Numbered from the stretch's first letter, positions 31,842 through 39,457 are shown. The stretch: DNA of 39,457 bases from Streptomyces phaeofaciens (GCF_014648915.1 NZ_BMSA01000049.1:1-39457), one strand, 5' to 3'. Program-made: numbers and translations. The notes: generated by a model not told the origin, from the sequence alone.

Positions 31842-33283
31842 GACGGGCGGACCACCTGGGTCATCTCGGCGTCGGGGTTGGAGGCGGGGGCCGGGGCCGG
31901 GCGCCGCGCGGTGTCGCTGATCCTGATCAGGATGCCGATCAGGGCCCAGTTGGCGATGACGGAGGAACCGCCGTACGCCAGGAACGGCATCGTCATACCG
32001 GTGAGCGGGATGAGGCCCATCACACCGCCGGCGACGACGAACACCTGGAGGGCGAAGGCGCCGGAGAGGCCGATGGCGAGCAGCTTGCCGAATGGGTCGC
32101 GGGCGGCGAGCGCGGTGCGCACACCGCGTTCGACGATCAGGCCGTACAGCAGCAGGAGCGCCATGATGCCGGCCAGGCCCAGCTCCTCGCCGAAGGTGGC
32201 GAGGATGAAGTCGGAGTTGGCGGCGAAGCGGATCAGCTCGGAGTGGCCCTGGCCCCAGCCGGTGCCCAGGGTGCCGCCGGAGCCGAACGCCCACAGCGCC
32301 TGCATGGCCTGCTCGGAGTGGCCGACCTGGCCCGCGCGGGAGAGCGTGTACTCCTTCATCGGGTCGAGCCAGGCCTGGACACGCTGCTGCACGTGCGATT
32401 CGAAGCTGGCCACGCCGACCGCGCCGCCCGCGGACATCAGCAGACCGAAGACGATCCAGCTGGTCCGCTCGGTGGCGACGTACAGCATGATGACGAACAT
32501 TCCGAAGAACAGCAGCGAGGTGCCGAGGTCCGTCTCGAAGACCAGGATGAGGATCGAGATGAACCAGACGACCAGGATCGGGCCCAGGTCGCGGCCGCGC
32601 GGCAGGTAGAGGCCGAGGAAGCGGCGGCTGGCCAGGGCGAGCGCGTCGCGCTTCACCATCAGATAGCCGGCGAAGAAGATCGCCAGGACGATCTTGGCGA
32701 ACTCACCGGGCTGGATGGAGAAGCCGGCGACGGAGATCCAGATCTTGGCGCCGTAGATGTTCTGGCCGAGACCCGGCACCAGCGGGAGCAGCAGCAGGAA
32801 GACCGCGCCGACCATGGAGATGTAGGTGTAGCGCTGAAGGACGCGGTGGTCCTTGAGGAAGATCAGCACCACGATGAAGAGCGCGATGCCCATCGCCGTG
32901 TACAGCAGCTGGCGGGGCGCGGCGGTACCGGCCTGCTCGATGGACTGGAGCAGCTTGGACTGGTCCAGCCGCCAGATGGCGACGAGCCCGAGTCCGTTCA
33001 GCAGCGTGGCCAGCGGCAGCAGCAGCGGGTCGGCGTACGGCGCGAACTTGCGGACGACCAGATGGGCGACGCCGGCCAGCAGGCCGAGGCCGAGGCCGTA
33101 GCTCAGGAGGCCGGACGGCACCTCCTCGTTGATCGCGAGGCCCACGTTGGCGTAGGCGAAGACCGGGATCAGGACGGCGAACACCAGGAGCGCCAGCTCG
33201 GTGTTGCGCCGGCTCGGAGTACCGATCGAGCCGATCGTGGACGTGTGGTGCGTCGGCGTGTTCGACGTGTTCGTACTGCTCAT
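31838..33283 (-). CDS. rodA: SEDS-family peptidoglycan glycosyltransferase (FtsW/RodA/SpoVE)
   Basis: SEDS proteins polymerise lipid II glycan strands and work with a class B PBP. The 481-residue product has about ten to twelve membrane spans after a hydrophilic Thr/Ser/His N-terminus (1-28). Family landmarks are PGLGQNIYGAKIWISVAGFSIQPGEFAKI, TDLGTSLLFF, the long outer loop with EQAMQALWAFGSGGTLGTGWGQG, DFILATFGEELG and the C-terminal IPLTGMTMPFLAYGGSS. The cytosolic tail is Pro/Ala rich. Position between pstP and pbpA corresponds to rodA (Rv0017c) in M. tuberculosis; in Streptomyces it is usually annotated only as FtsW/RodA/SpoVE, so the subtype is uncertain. It begins 27 bases after pstP and overlaps pbpA by four bases. 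Confidence 0.93.
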   Translation of the reverse strand: MSSTNTSNTPTHHTSTIGSIGTPSRRNTELALLVFAVLIPVFAYANVGLAINEEVPSGLLSYGLGLGLLAGVAHLVVRKFAPYADPLLLPLATLLNGLGLVAIWRLDQSKLLQSIEQAGTAAPRQLLYTAMGIALFIVVLIFLKDHRVLQRYTYISMVGAVFLLLLPLVPGLGQNIYGAKIWISVAGFSIQPGEFAKIVLAIFFAGYLMVKRDALALASRRFLGLYLPRGRDLGPILVVWFISILILVFETDLGTSLLFFGMFVIMLYVATERTSWIVFGLLMSAGGAVGVASFESHVQQRVQAWLDPMKEYTLSRAGQVGHSEQAMQALWAFGSGGTLGTGWGQGHSELIRFAANSDFILATFGEELGLAGIMALLLLYGLIVERGVRTALAARDPFGKLLAIGLSGAFALQVFVVAGGVMGLIPLTGMTMPFLAYGGSSVIANWALIGILIRISDTARRPAPAPASNPDAEMTQVVRPS

Positions 33284-33310
33284 GGTGTGACAGGGCCTCT
33301 CACGGCTTGC

Positions 33311-34858
33311 CTACTGCTCACCGCACCGCGAGACGACCTTCTGCTCTTCCTCCGAGAGAGTGGGGCCGGGGTTGGGAGTGGCGGTCGCGGACGGGGACGG
33401 GGACGACGAACCCGACGGCTGGCTCGGGTTCGGGGTCGGGCTCGGTGATGCCTTGGACGTGAGGGACACGGGAGTGGTTCCCGTGGTTCCGCCGGCCTGG
33501 CCCGACCCGGACGACGGGGAGGCGGCCGTTTTCTCGGCCGTGTCGGCCTGCGTCTGCTTCTTGCACGCGGACGCCTGCACGGACAGTTCCTCGATCTTCT
33601 GCCGGGCGCTGTTCAGGCTGCCCTCGGGGATGGTCGCCTCGACCTGCTTCTGCTGGTACTGCGGCAGGTACTTGAGTTCGATCTCGGGGTGGTCCTTCTC
33701 GACCTTCGAGAGCGAGACCCAGGCCAGGTCCTGGCTGATGCCCCGGTACAGCGCGAGGTGCTCGCCGTTGGTGCCGACGTAGTACTGGGTCTGCGTCCAG
33801 CGCCAGCCGCCGTACAGGCCGCCGCCGATGACGGCGAGGGTGAGGGCGCTGTAGAGGGATCTCTTCAGCCACTTGCGGCCCTTGCGCGGCTTCACGAAGT
33901 CTTCGTCCGTGTAGTCGCCGAATCCGTCGGTGGGGATGAAGCCGGTGACGTCGCCGGAGCCGGGCGGGCCGAACTCGCCGCCCCCGCCCTGTCCGTGACG
34001 GCGCCGGCCGAGGCCCGCGGCGCGGCCGGCCGGGGTCTGCATGATGCCGTTGTCGTGCAGCTGGTTCTGGTTCTCGGCGACGGCGCCGACCACGACCGGG
34101 GTGTCGGAGAGCTGTCCGGCGAGGGTGTCGCCGGTGTCCAGGTCGAGGACGTCCGCGACGATCACGGTGATGTTGTCGGGCCCGCCGCCGCGCAGCGCCA
34201 GCTCGATGAGGTTCTGGACGGTCTCCTGCGGGCCCTGGTAGCTGGCGAGGGTGTCCTCCAGCGTCTGGTGGGACACCACGCCGGAGAGGCCGTCGGAGCA
34301 GATCAGGTAGCGGTCGCCGGCCCGGACCTCGCGGATCGACAGGTCGGGCTCGACATGCTCGCCGCTGCCCAGGGCCCGCATCAGCAGGGAGCGCTGGGGG
34401 TGGGTGGTGGCCTCTTCCTCGGTGATCCGGCCCTCGTCGACCAGCCGCTGCACCCAGGTGTGGTCCTGGGTGATCTGGGTGAGGACGCCGTCCCGCAGGA
34501 GATAGGCGCGCGAGTCGCCGACGTGCACGAGCCCGAGCCGCTGGCCCGTCCACAGCAGCGCGGTCAGGGTGGTCCCCATGCCTTCCAGCTGGGGGTCCTC
34601 CTCGACCAGGGAGCGCAGCTGGTCGTTGGCCCGCTGGACGGCGGTGCCGAGCGAGGTGAGCACGTCGGAGCCGGGCACGTCGTCGTCGAGGGCGACGATG
34701 GTGGAGATGGCCTCGGAGGAGGCGACCTCACCGGCGGCGGCGCCGCCCATGCCGTCGGCGATGGCGAGCAGGCGGGGCCCGGCGTACCCGGAGTCCTCGT
34801 TGCCCTCGCGGATCATGCCCTTGTGCGATCCGGCGGCGAAGCGCAGTGACAGACTCAT
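33311..34858 (-). CDS. pstP: PP2C-type Ser/Thr protein phosphatase PstP
   Basis: PstP removes phosphate from PknB and its substrates. From ATG 34858 (GCGAGGTGCGC upstream) the product is 515 residues. The PPM fold occupies about 1-240: SLRFAAGSHKG, REGNEDS, AIADGMGGAAAGE, THVGDSRAYLL-like VHVGDSRAYLL, LICSDGLSGVV and GGGPDNITVIVADV, with the metal-binding Asp residues intact. A long linker follows, then a basic RKGRKWLKRSLY and a span near 338-357, and an extracellular part ending in a Ser/Pro/Thr-rich region (about 440-500). A longer start at 34915 is possible but adds unrelated residues. It lies between fhaB (140-base gap) and rodA. Confidence 0.94.
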   Translation of the reverse strand: MSLSLRFAAGSHKGMIREGNEDSGYAGPRLLAIADGMGGAAAGEVASSEAISTIVALDDDVPGSDVLTSLGTAVQRANDQLRSLVEEDPQLEGMGTTLTALLWTGQRLGLVHVGDSRAYLLRDGVLTQITQDHTWVQRLVDEGRITEEEATTHPQRSLLMRALGSGEHVEPDLSIREVRAGDRYLICSDGLSGVVSHQTLEDTLASYQGPQETVQNLIELALRGGGPDNITVIVADVLDLDTGDTLAGQLSDTPVVVGAVAENQNQLHDNGIMQTPAGRAAGLGRRRHGQGGGGEFGPPGSGDVTGFIPTDGFGDYTDEDFVKPRKGRKWLKRSLYSALTLAVIGGGLYGGWRWTQTQYYVGTNGEHLALYRGISQDLAWVSLSKVEKDHPEIELKYLPQYQQKQVEATIPEGSLNSARQKIEELSVQASACKKQTQADTAEKTAASPSSGSGQAGGTTGTTPVSLTSKASPSPTPNPSQPSGSSSPSPSATATPNPGPTLSEEEQKVVSRCGEQ

Positions 34859-34998
34859 GCGCACCTCGCCCGTCGGCCCCGGGTACAGCCGGTCGTGTCG
34901 AGCCACACTGCCCACCCTCCGGTCGGGAGCGCGCCGGGGCCCGGGGTGCCGGCCACCGTGGCGTGCTCGCTCCGCTCGCGCTCACTCATGATGTAGCA

Positions 34999-35514
34999 CT
35001 ACTTCCGCAGCTCGATGACGGTCTTGCCGATGCGGATCGGCGCGCCCAGCGGGATCGGTGTGGGAGTCGTCAGCCGCGTTCGGTCGAGGTACGTGCCGTT
35101 GGTGGAGCCAAGGTCCTCGACGATCCACTGGCCGTCGCGGTCCGGGTAGATCCTGGCATGACGGCTGGAGGCGTAGTCGTCGTCCAGCACGATCGTGCTG
35201 TCGTGCGCCCGGCCCAGGGAGATGGTCTGGCCCTGGAGCGCGACGGTCGTGCCGGTGAGGGTTCCCTCGGACACGACGAGCTTGGACGGGGCGTTGCGGC
35301 CCCGGCGGCCGCCGGCGGCGGGCTGCTGGCGCTGCTGCGGAGGCGCCTGCTGGCGCCGGTCCGTCTGCGGCCGGGCGCTCTCCCGGCGGGCACCGCGCTG
35401 GGTGACGCGCGTACCGAACAGGTCGCTGCGGATGACCTGCACGGCCACGATCACGAACAGCCACAGTACGGCCAGGAAACCCAGCCGCATGACCGTGAGG
35501 GTCAGCTCTGACAT
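34999..35514 (-). CDS. fhaB: FHA-domain protein FhaB (FipA)
   Basis: FHA domains bind phosphothreonine peptides, here presumably on PknB targets. The 171-residue product (ATG 35514) starts MSELTLTVMRLGFLAVLWLF, a membrane span (about 6-28), then a basic Gln/Pro/Arg linker (QQAPPQQRQQPAAGGRR), a short TGTT-containing segment (SEGTLTGTTVALQ) just before the FHA domain, and the FHA core with SLGRAHDSTIVLDDDYASSRHARI and EDLGSTNGTYLD. The Thr-rich segment resembles the kinase-phosphorylated site of mycobacterial FhaB. It lies ten bases downstream of fhaA and is the second gene of the operon. Confidence 0.94.
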   Translation of the reverse strand: MSELTLTVMRLGFLAVLWLFVIVAVQVIRSDLFGTRVTQRGARRESARPQTDRRQQAPPQQRQQPAAGGRRGRNAPSKLVVSEGTLTGTTVALQGQTISLGRAHDSTIVLDDDYASSRHARIYPDRDGQWIVEDLGSTNGTYLDRTRLTTPTPIPLGAPIRIGKTVIELRK

Positions 35515-35524
35515 TGCCCCCGCT

Positions 35525-36400
35525 TCACCCTTCGGCTTGCCTATAGATAACGGTGGTGCTGCCCACGACGATCCGCGAGCCGTCGCGGAGCGTAGCGCGG
35601 GTGGTGTGCTGTCCGTCCACCACGATGCCGTTGGTGGAGCCGAGATCCTGGATCGTCGAGGGCGATCCGGTGCGGATCTCACAGTGCCGGCGGGACACGC
35701 CGGGGTCGTCGATCCGCACGTCGGCCTCGGTGGAACGGCCCAGGACGAGCGATCCGCGGGAGATCTGGTGGCGGGTGCCGTTGATCTCGATCCAGTGGCG
35801 GGCCCGCGAGCCGGGCTGCGGCGCGCCGGCCAGGCCGCCGCCTGCCGCGCCGGTGCGCTGGGCACCCGCGGCGGGCGGGTAGCCGTAGCCGCCGGGACGG
35901 CCCGCCCCGCCGGACGGCGGTGCGGCCGGCATGGGAGGCGCGCCCGCGGCACCGGTGGGAGGGTAGCCGTAGCCGCCGGGACGCTGGGCGCCTCCGGCGG
36001 GCGCCGCGGGCGCCTGCTGGCTGCTGGAGGAGGCGAGCGTACGGCTGCGCACCCGGTACAGGCCGGTGTCGAGGTCGTCCGCCTTCTCGAGGTTGACCTT
36101 GATCGGGCCCATGAAGGTGTAGCGCTGCTGCTTGGCGTAGTCGCGCACCATGCCGGCGAGCTCGTCGCCGAGCTGGCCGGAGTAGGGGCTGAGGCGCTCG
36201 TGGTCCGGCGCGCTCAGCTCCACGATGAAGTCGTTGGGGACGACGGTGCGGTCCCGGTTCCAGATGGTCGCGTTGTTGTCGCACTCCCGCTGGAGCGCTC
36301 CCGCGATCTCGACGGGCTGGACCTCGGACTTGAAGACCTTGGCGAAGGTGCCGTTGACCAGACCCTCGAGACGCTGCTCGAATTTCTTCAGGACTCCCAT
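35525..36400 (-). CDS. fhaA: DUF3662/FHA-domain protein FhaA
   Basis: First gene of the wall-signalling operon. The 291-residue product has an N-terminal DUF3662 domain (about 1-125: MGVLKKFEQRLEGLVNGTFA, VQPVEIAGALQREC, VVPNDFIVELS), a Gly/Pro/Tyr linker with two copies of a (R)PGGYGYPP repeat (about 140-180), and a C-terminal FHA domain (about 200-288: LVLGRSTEADVRIDDPGVSRRHCEI, IQDLGSTNGIVVDG). In mycobacteria FhaA binds phosphorylated MviN and helps regulate peptidoglycan synthesis at poles and septa. The ATG at 36400 has GGAGGTGCC upstream. The promoter is expected within the 36401-36832 gap. Confidence 0.94.
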   Translation of the reverse strand: MGVLKKFEQRLEGLVNGTFAKVFKSEVQPVEIAGALQRECDNNATIWNRDRTVVPNDFIVELSAPDHERLSPYSGQLGDELAGMVRDYAKQQRYTFMGPIKVNLEKADDLDTGLYRVRSRTLASSSSQQAPAAPAGGAQRPGGYGYPPTGAAGAPPMPAAPPSGGAGRPGGYGYPPAAGAQRTGAAGGGLAGAPQPGSRARHWIEINGTRHQISRGSLVLGRSTEADVRIDDPGVSRRHCEIRTGSPSTIQDLGSTNGIVVDGQHTTRATLRDGSRIVVGSTTVIYRQAEG

Positions 36401-36832
36401 GGGGCACCTCCTCCGTCGTGACCTGCGTCCCGTGTCCTGCTGCCTGCGCTGCTTACCTGGTACTGCTTACTGATCGTATCCACGCGCGGGTGAATCGGCT
36501 GGTTCCCCCTGTCGGCCCCGTCGACAGGTGTCGACGACCCTCTTCCTCACCTGCTTCCGTACCTGTTTTCTGCCCAGGATCGTAGAGGCGGCCGAGGACC
36601 AGTGTCCCGCACCTGACTGTGGACCTCGTCCTGCTCCGGGGGAGACGACGGCCATAGGTACGAGGTTGATACGTGAACCGGTCGTAGCCGAGACCTACGG
36701 GCCGCCGATGGATTCCCCGGTCACACGTGCCCCGGAACAAGGGATGTGAACGCACCCTGCCCATCGTGCTAATCTTCTGCATGTCGGAAGGCGCCGGGCC
36801 GAAAAGCCCACAAGCCCGAGGACACACCCAAT
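36401..36832. promoter_or_regulatory. Divergent region, fhaA operon / tRNA-Leu
   Basis: 432 bases without a gene. It contains a perfect palindrome CGTCGACA-GG-TGTCGACG at 36519-36536, and on the rightward side GTGAAC (36746-36751) and TAATCT (36770-36775), the likely tRNA-Leu promoter with an 18-base spacer. The fhaA promoter could not be fixed. Confidence 0.5.
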
Positions 36833-36916
36833 GCGCGGGTGGCGGAATAGGCAGACGCGCTGGATTCAGGTTCCAGTGCCCGCAAGGGCGTGGGGGTTCA
36901 ACTCCCCCCTCGCGCA
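36833..36916 (+). tRNA. tRNA-Leu (anticodon CAG)
   Basis: A class II tRNA of 84 bases: acceptor GCGCGGG (36833-36839) with CTCGCGC (36909-36915), discriminator A at 36916, anticodon CAG at 36867-36869 in loop TTCAGGT between stems CTGGA and TCCAG, and a long variable arm (TGCCCGCAAGGGCG). CCA is not fully encoded. It reads the very common CTG codon. Confidence 0.96.
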
Positions 36917-36921
36917 CCGTC

Positions 36922-36957
36922 GAAGAGGCGGCTCGATACTCATCGAGCCGCCTCTTC
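36922..36957 (+). terminator. Terminator of tRNA-Leu
   Basis: A perfect 16-bp stem (36922-36937 and 36942-36957) with loop ACTC, five bases after the tRNA. Confidence 0.88.
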
Positions 36958-37572
36958 TCGTATGCCCGGCCCTGTCCTGATGTGAGGGTTGTCTCGGCGT
37001 CACCCCGAGGCGGCCTCGGTCATCGTTGTGAGGAAGGTCTCAAGGTCGGGCGGGGTCGGGGAGGTCCGGGGCATGGGTCGGCCGGAGTGGCCCCGTGGTC
37101 ACGGTGCGTAGTGGACCGGGCGGGGTGCGCGGTGGGTGCGCGGTGGTCCGGTCCAGGGTGTCCGGTGACGAGGAATGGCCGAAACCTGACGGCCCGCCCG
37201 GCGCGGAGACGCTCTTCCGGGGTGCGGCGGACGCGTACGGGAACGCCCGGGGTCCGGTGAGCGGCCGGCGGAGCGGCAGGTCGGACGGCGTTCCGGCGGT
37301 TTCTCGCGGGGGGCGCCGGCGTCGTGGGGCCCGGCGGAGAGGATCCGAACGCGAGTCCGTCAGGTAGGGCGGTGAACGCTTGCGCGGCCGGCCGAGGCCT
37401 CATTACCGTCGATCGCGTTCCCAAGTTCGTAGAAGCGCGAAGTATCGCAGGGTGACGAGAGGGACCCTGGGGGGAGTAGGGGGAGTATGTCGGCGGTCCT
37501 CATCGAGACCGGGCCGGAGACGGAGGCCGTCTCCGGGGCCGGCGGCCGGTCGGGCGCGGGGGGTGCCCCGGG
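36958..37572. other. Non-coding stretch after tRNA-Leu
   Basis: 615 bases without a convincing gene. Short open frames occur on both strands but lack ribosome-binding sites and recognisable products. The only structured element is the hairpin at 37514-37536. Confidence 0.5.
37514..37536 (-). terminator. Hairpin downstream of tetR-family gene
   Basis: Perfect 10-bp arms (37514-37523 and 37527-37536) with the three-base loop AGG, 36 bases beyond the stop of the leftward TetR-family gene; its likely transcription terminator. Confidence 0.65.
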
Positions 37573-38175
37573 TCAGGGCTGTGGTGGCGTGGTGCCGGGT
37601 GCGGTGGCTGTCGTGGCGCCGCGTTCCGCGAAGGTGACGAGGAAGTCCCTGAGCGACGCCATGTCCTCGGCCTCACCCGTGGCCTCCTGGCAGAGCCGGC
37701 TCAGCTGCGGCATGGCCATGGGCCAGGCGCCCAGTCCGATCAGTGTCAGCAGCAGGCGTCCGCCGTCGTCCACCGGGCGGTCGGTCGCCGAGGCCAGCGC
37801 CTGGGCCGCGCCCGCGTACCAGGAAGCCCGCTCGGAGACGTCGTAGGTACCGACGTATCCCTCTTGCAGTCCTTCGAACATGAGCAGTCGCAGCAGTGTC
37901 GGGTCGTTGCGGTGGTAGTCGAAGATGCGGCCCACGTAGTCGCCGATTGATCCCTCGCCCGGGCGTACCTCCCGGACCAGTTCGGCCATCGCCTCGGCGA
38001 TGACCGCCTTGAACAGCCCCTCCTTGCTCTGGAAGTGCCCGTAGATGCGCTCCTTGTTGACGCCTGCGCGCTCCGCGATGCGGTTCACCCGGGCTCCGGC
38101 GATGCCGTAGCTGCTGAACTCCACTCGCGCGGCGTCCAGGAGTCGGCGCTTGGTTTCTTCGGTGCTTCCTGCCAT
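37573..38175 (-). CDS. TetR-family transcriptional regulator
   Basis: The 200-residue product has the N-terminal TetR helix-turn-helix: KRRLLDAARVEFSSYGIAGA, then RVNRIAERAGVNKERIYGHFQSKEGLF (about residues 8-57). The remaining 140 residues are the ligand-binding helices (AMAELVREVRPGEG, LLRLLMFEGLQEGYVG, GRLLLTLIGLGAWPMAMPQLSRL), with a Thr/Pro tail. Length is typical. It is divergent from the P-loop ATPase gene, and two matching inverted repeats (CCAAAC-AACT-GGTTGG and CCAACC-AACA-GGTTGG) lie in the gap, so it probably represses itself and the neighbour. The inducer is unknown. Confidence 0.93.
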   Translation of the reverse strand: MAGSTEETKRRLLDAARVEFSSYGIAGARVNRIAERAGVNKERIYGHFQSKEGLFKAVIAEAMAELVREVRPGEGSIGDYVGRIFDYHRNDPTLLRLLMFEGLQEGYVGTYDVSERASWYAGAAQALASATDRPVDDGGRLLLTLIGLGAWPMAMPQLSRLCQEATGEAEDMASLRDFLVTFAERGATTATAPGTTPPQP

Positions 38176-38190
38176 GTGAACACCCTATTA

Positions 38191-38256
38191 CCAAACAACT
38201 GGTTGGTTGACGCCCGTTCGATGCATATGCAAGGGTTCTACCAACCAACAGGTTGG
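38191..38256. promoter_or_regulatory. Two TetR-type operators
   Basis: Operator A at 38191-38206, CCAAAC-AACT-GGTTGG (one mismatch in the dyad), and operator B at 38241-38256, CCAACC-AACA-GGTTGG (perfect 6-bp arms). Centres are 50 bases apart. Operator A lies 16 bases before the TetR start. Between them is the palindrome TGCATATGCA (38222-38231). Confidence 0.8.
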
Positions 38257-38342
38257 ATGGCGGGGATCGTCCTCGGCCGCCTCGGCCGTGCCCGTTGCCC
38301 CGGCTGTCCTCAACTTGTCTTCGACCGAAAGGCCATCAGGGC

Positions 38343-39047
38343 GTGAAGATCGCTATCTCAGGTACGTACTCGGCCGGCAAGACGTCCACGGTCATGACGC
38401 TGTCCCGCTACACCGGCGTCCCGCGCACCCTGGCCCGCACGATCCGCGAGATCCTCCCCGAGGCGGTGCCCGGCAAGGCCCTGTCGCAGGTCACACCGGC
38501 CGAGTTCCTCCAGCTGATGCTGCGGCGGCACACCGGACGCGCGGTGGCGGAAGGTCTGCTCGGCGACCACTTCATCTCCGACGGCTCCTCCCTCCAGGAG
38601 TGGCTCTACGGCGCGGGGCGCGTCATGCACGGGATGAACCCCAACGCGACCGCGGAGAACGCGGGTGGGCTGGCCGCCGTGCAGGAGGCGGAGATGGAGT
38701 TCTTCGCCAAGGTGGTCGACCAGTACGCCATCGCGCTCAAGGCCCATGTGAAGAGCACCTACGACGCCTATGTGCACCTCGAACACGAGCTGCCGATCGC
38801 CTCGGACGGCCACCGGCCGATGAACGAGGGCTTCCGCGCCACGATCGACAAGAAGCTGCTGGAGACGCTCGACGAGCTGGAGATCCCGTACCACCTCGTC
38901 CGGGGCACGATGCCGGAGCGCCTGACGCAGATCTGTGAACTGTTCGACCTCACACCCGTCATGAGCATGGACGAGGCGATCGAACTGGCCCGCAAGGACT
39001 ACGCGGCGCAGGACTTCCGCCTCGAGACCGAGCGCATCGCCGCCTGA
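38343..39047 (+). CDS. P-loop NTPase/kinase (AAA_28, NadR-like)
   Basis: The 234-residue product starts at GTG 38343 and opens with the P-loop strand: KIAISGTYSAGKTSTVMTLS, Walker A GTYSAGKTS at about residues 7-15. FISDGSSLQEWLYG near 79-92 holds the acidic residue of the second nucleotide-binding strand, and the C-terminal half has LVRGTMPERLTQI, typical of the NadR-like AAA_28 nucleotide-kinase group. A soluble cytoplasmic kinase is likely; the phosphate acceptor is unknown. The start follows AAAGG/CAGGG motifs of moderate strength. It is divergent from the TetR gene and likely co-regulated with the flavoprotein gene 123 bases downstream. Confidence 0.8.
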   Translation: MKIAISGTYSAGKTSTVMTLSRYTGVPRTLARTIREILPEAVPGKALSQVTPAEFLQLMLRRHTGRAVAEGLLGDHFISDGSSLQEWLYGAGRVMHGMNPNATAENAGGLAAVQEAEMEFFAKVVDQYAIALKAHVKSTYDAYVHLEHELPIASDGHRPMNEGFRATIDKKLLETLDELEIPYHLVRGTMPERLTQICELFDLTPVMSMDEAIELARKDYAAQDFRLETERIAA

Positions 39048-39170
39048 ACGGCCCTTCCGGCGGCCGCACTTCGGTCTTCGGCCCGCCGTCTTCCCCAGTC
39101 CCCGGGTCTCCTGGCCCACAGGCCTCCAGGCCCCTGTCTCCTTGTCCCCGTTCCCCGGGAGGGATCCCCC

Positions 39171-39457
39171 ATGTCCAAGAAGCCTCGTATCGCCGTTGCC
39201 TATTTCTCCGGGTTCGGGCATACCGATCGTCTTGCGGAGGCGGTGAGGAGTGGTGCTGTGGAGGCCGGTGCGGAGGTCGAGCTGGTCCGGGTCGACGCGA
39301 TGTCGGAGGAGGAGTGGCGGGTGTTGGACGAGGCGGACGCGATCGTGTTCGGTTCGCCGACCTATATGGGGTCGGCGGCGGGTGCGTTCCATGTGTTCGC
39401 GGAGTCGACGAGCAAGCGGTGGGCGTCGGCGGCGTGGAAGGACAAGCTGGGTGCGGG
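39171..39457 (+). CDS. WrbA-like NAD(P)H-dependent flavoprotein, N-terminal part (3' truncated by window)
   Basis: The ATG at 39171 follows GGGAGGGATC. 95 residues are visible before the window ends. They show the flavodoxin-like fold: RIAVAYFSGFGHTDRLAEAV with the FMN-phosphate loop SGFGHT, an ELVRVDAM strand, and the FMN-isoalloxazine loop VFGSPTYMGSAAGAF. This is the pattern of WrbA-type NAD(P)H:quinone oxidoreductases and NADPH-dependent FMN reductases, which carry out two-electron quinone reduction in oxidative or electrophile stress. The C-terminal part is outside the window. It probably belongs to the regulon of the adjacent TetR protein. Confidence 0.85.
   Translation, partial: MSKKPRIAVAYFSGFGHTDRLAEAVRSGAVEAGAEVELVRVDAMSEEEWRVLDEADAIVFGSPTYMGSAAGAFHVFAESTSKRWASAAWKDKLGA

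Noticed and set aside
37021..37570. Small ORFs after tRNA-Leu
   Set aside because: Low-complexity Arg/Gly peptides with no ribosome-binding site or recognisable family.

Overview
The window is high-GC DNA with strong third-position G/C bias, frequent GTG and TTG starts and many four-base gene overlaps. Gene content and order (gnd end, recF, dciA, gyrB, gyrA, tRNA-Ile, ppiA, crgA, class E sortases, pabA, pknB, pbpA, rodA, pstP, fhaB, fhaA, tRNA-Leu) place it in a Streptomyces chromosome just to one side of oriC. dnaA, oriC and dnaN should lie immediately left of base 1. The backbone keeps the order of the M. tuberculosis Rv0003-Rv0020c region, into which Streptomyces-type genes are interpolated.

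Region by region: (1) 1-7823, replication and topology: the 3' end of gnd, recF, a DUF721/DciA gene, the gyrB-gyrA pair and a DUF3566 membrane protein. (2) 7912-16341, a variable stretch beginning at tRNA-Ile: a 1371-residue HTH/STAND-NTPase/14-blade WD40 membrane protein, a hypothetical protein and an orphan three-cysteine ferredoxin behind a palindromic operator-like site, a GntR/UbiC-TA regulator coupled to a family-2 glycosyltransferase, a small secreted DUF6344 protein and the tiny DLW-39 protein. (3) 16507-21387: a secreted membrane-anchored protein overlapping tail-to-tail with a tail-anchored Ser/Thr kinase, an 18-bp tandem repeat array, an XRE regulator, tRNA-Ala and a DUF5324 membrane protein. 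(4) 21702-28170: cyclophilin, zinc-ribbon rhomboid protease, a cluster of DnaA boxes in a convergent gap, crgA, and a rightward operon of DUF881, sortase, 53-residue membrane peptide, pabA, srtE1 and srtE2. (5) 28244-36400: the leftward cell-wall and signalling operon fhaA-fhaB-pstP-rodA-pbpA-pknB, without pknA. (6) 36833-39457: tRNA-Leu, then a TetR regulator divergent from a P-loop (AAA_28-like) ATPase and the start of a WrbA-like flavoprotein, with two matching operators between them.

Functionally the window joins chromosome replication (RecF, DciA, gyrase, a DnaA-box cluster) with septum and wall control (CrgA, PknB/PstP/Fha, PBP/SEDS pair) and surface-protein anchoring (sortases E). The most interesting parts not covered by the core genes are the DnaA-box cluster at 23326-23535, the HTH-STAND-WD40 gene beside tRNA-Ile, the 18-bp array upstream of the kinase, the paired TetR operators, and several palindromic sites. 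All functional statements are from reading the sequence and recalled family knowledge; no searches were run.
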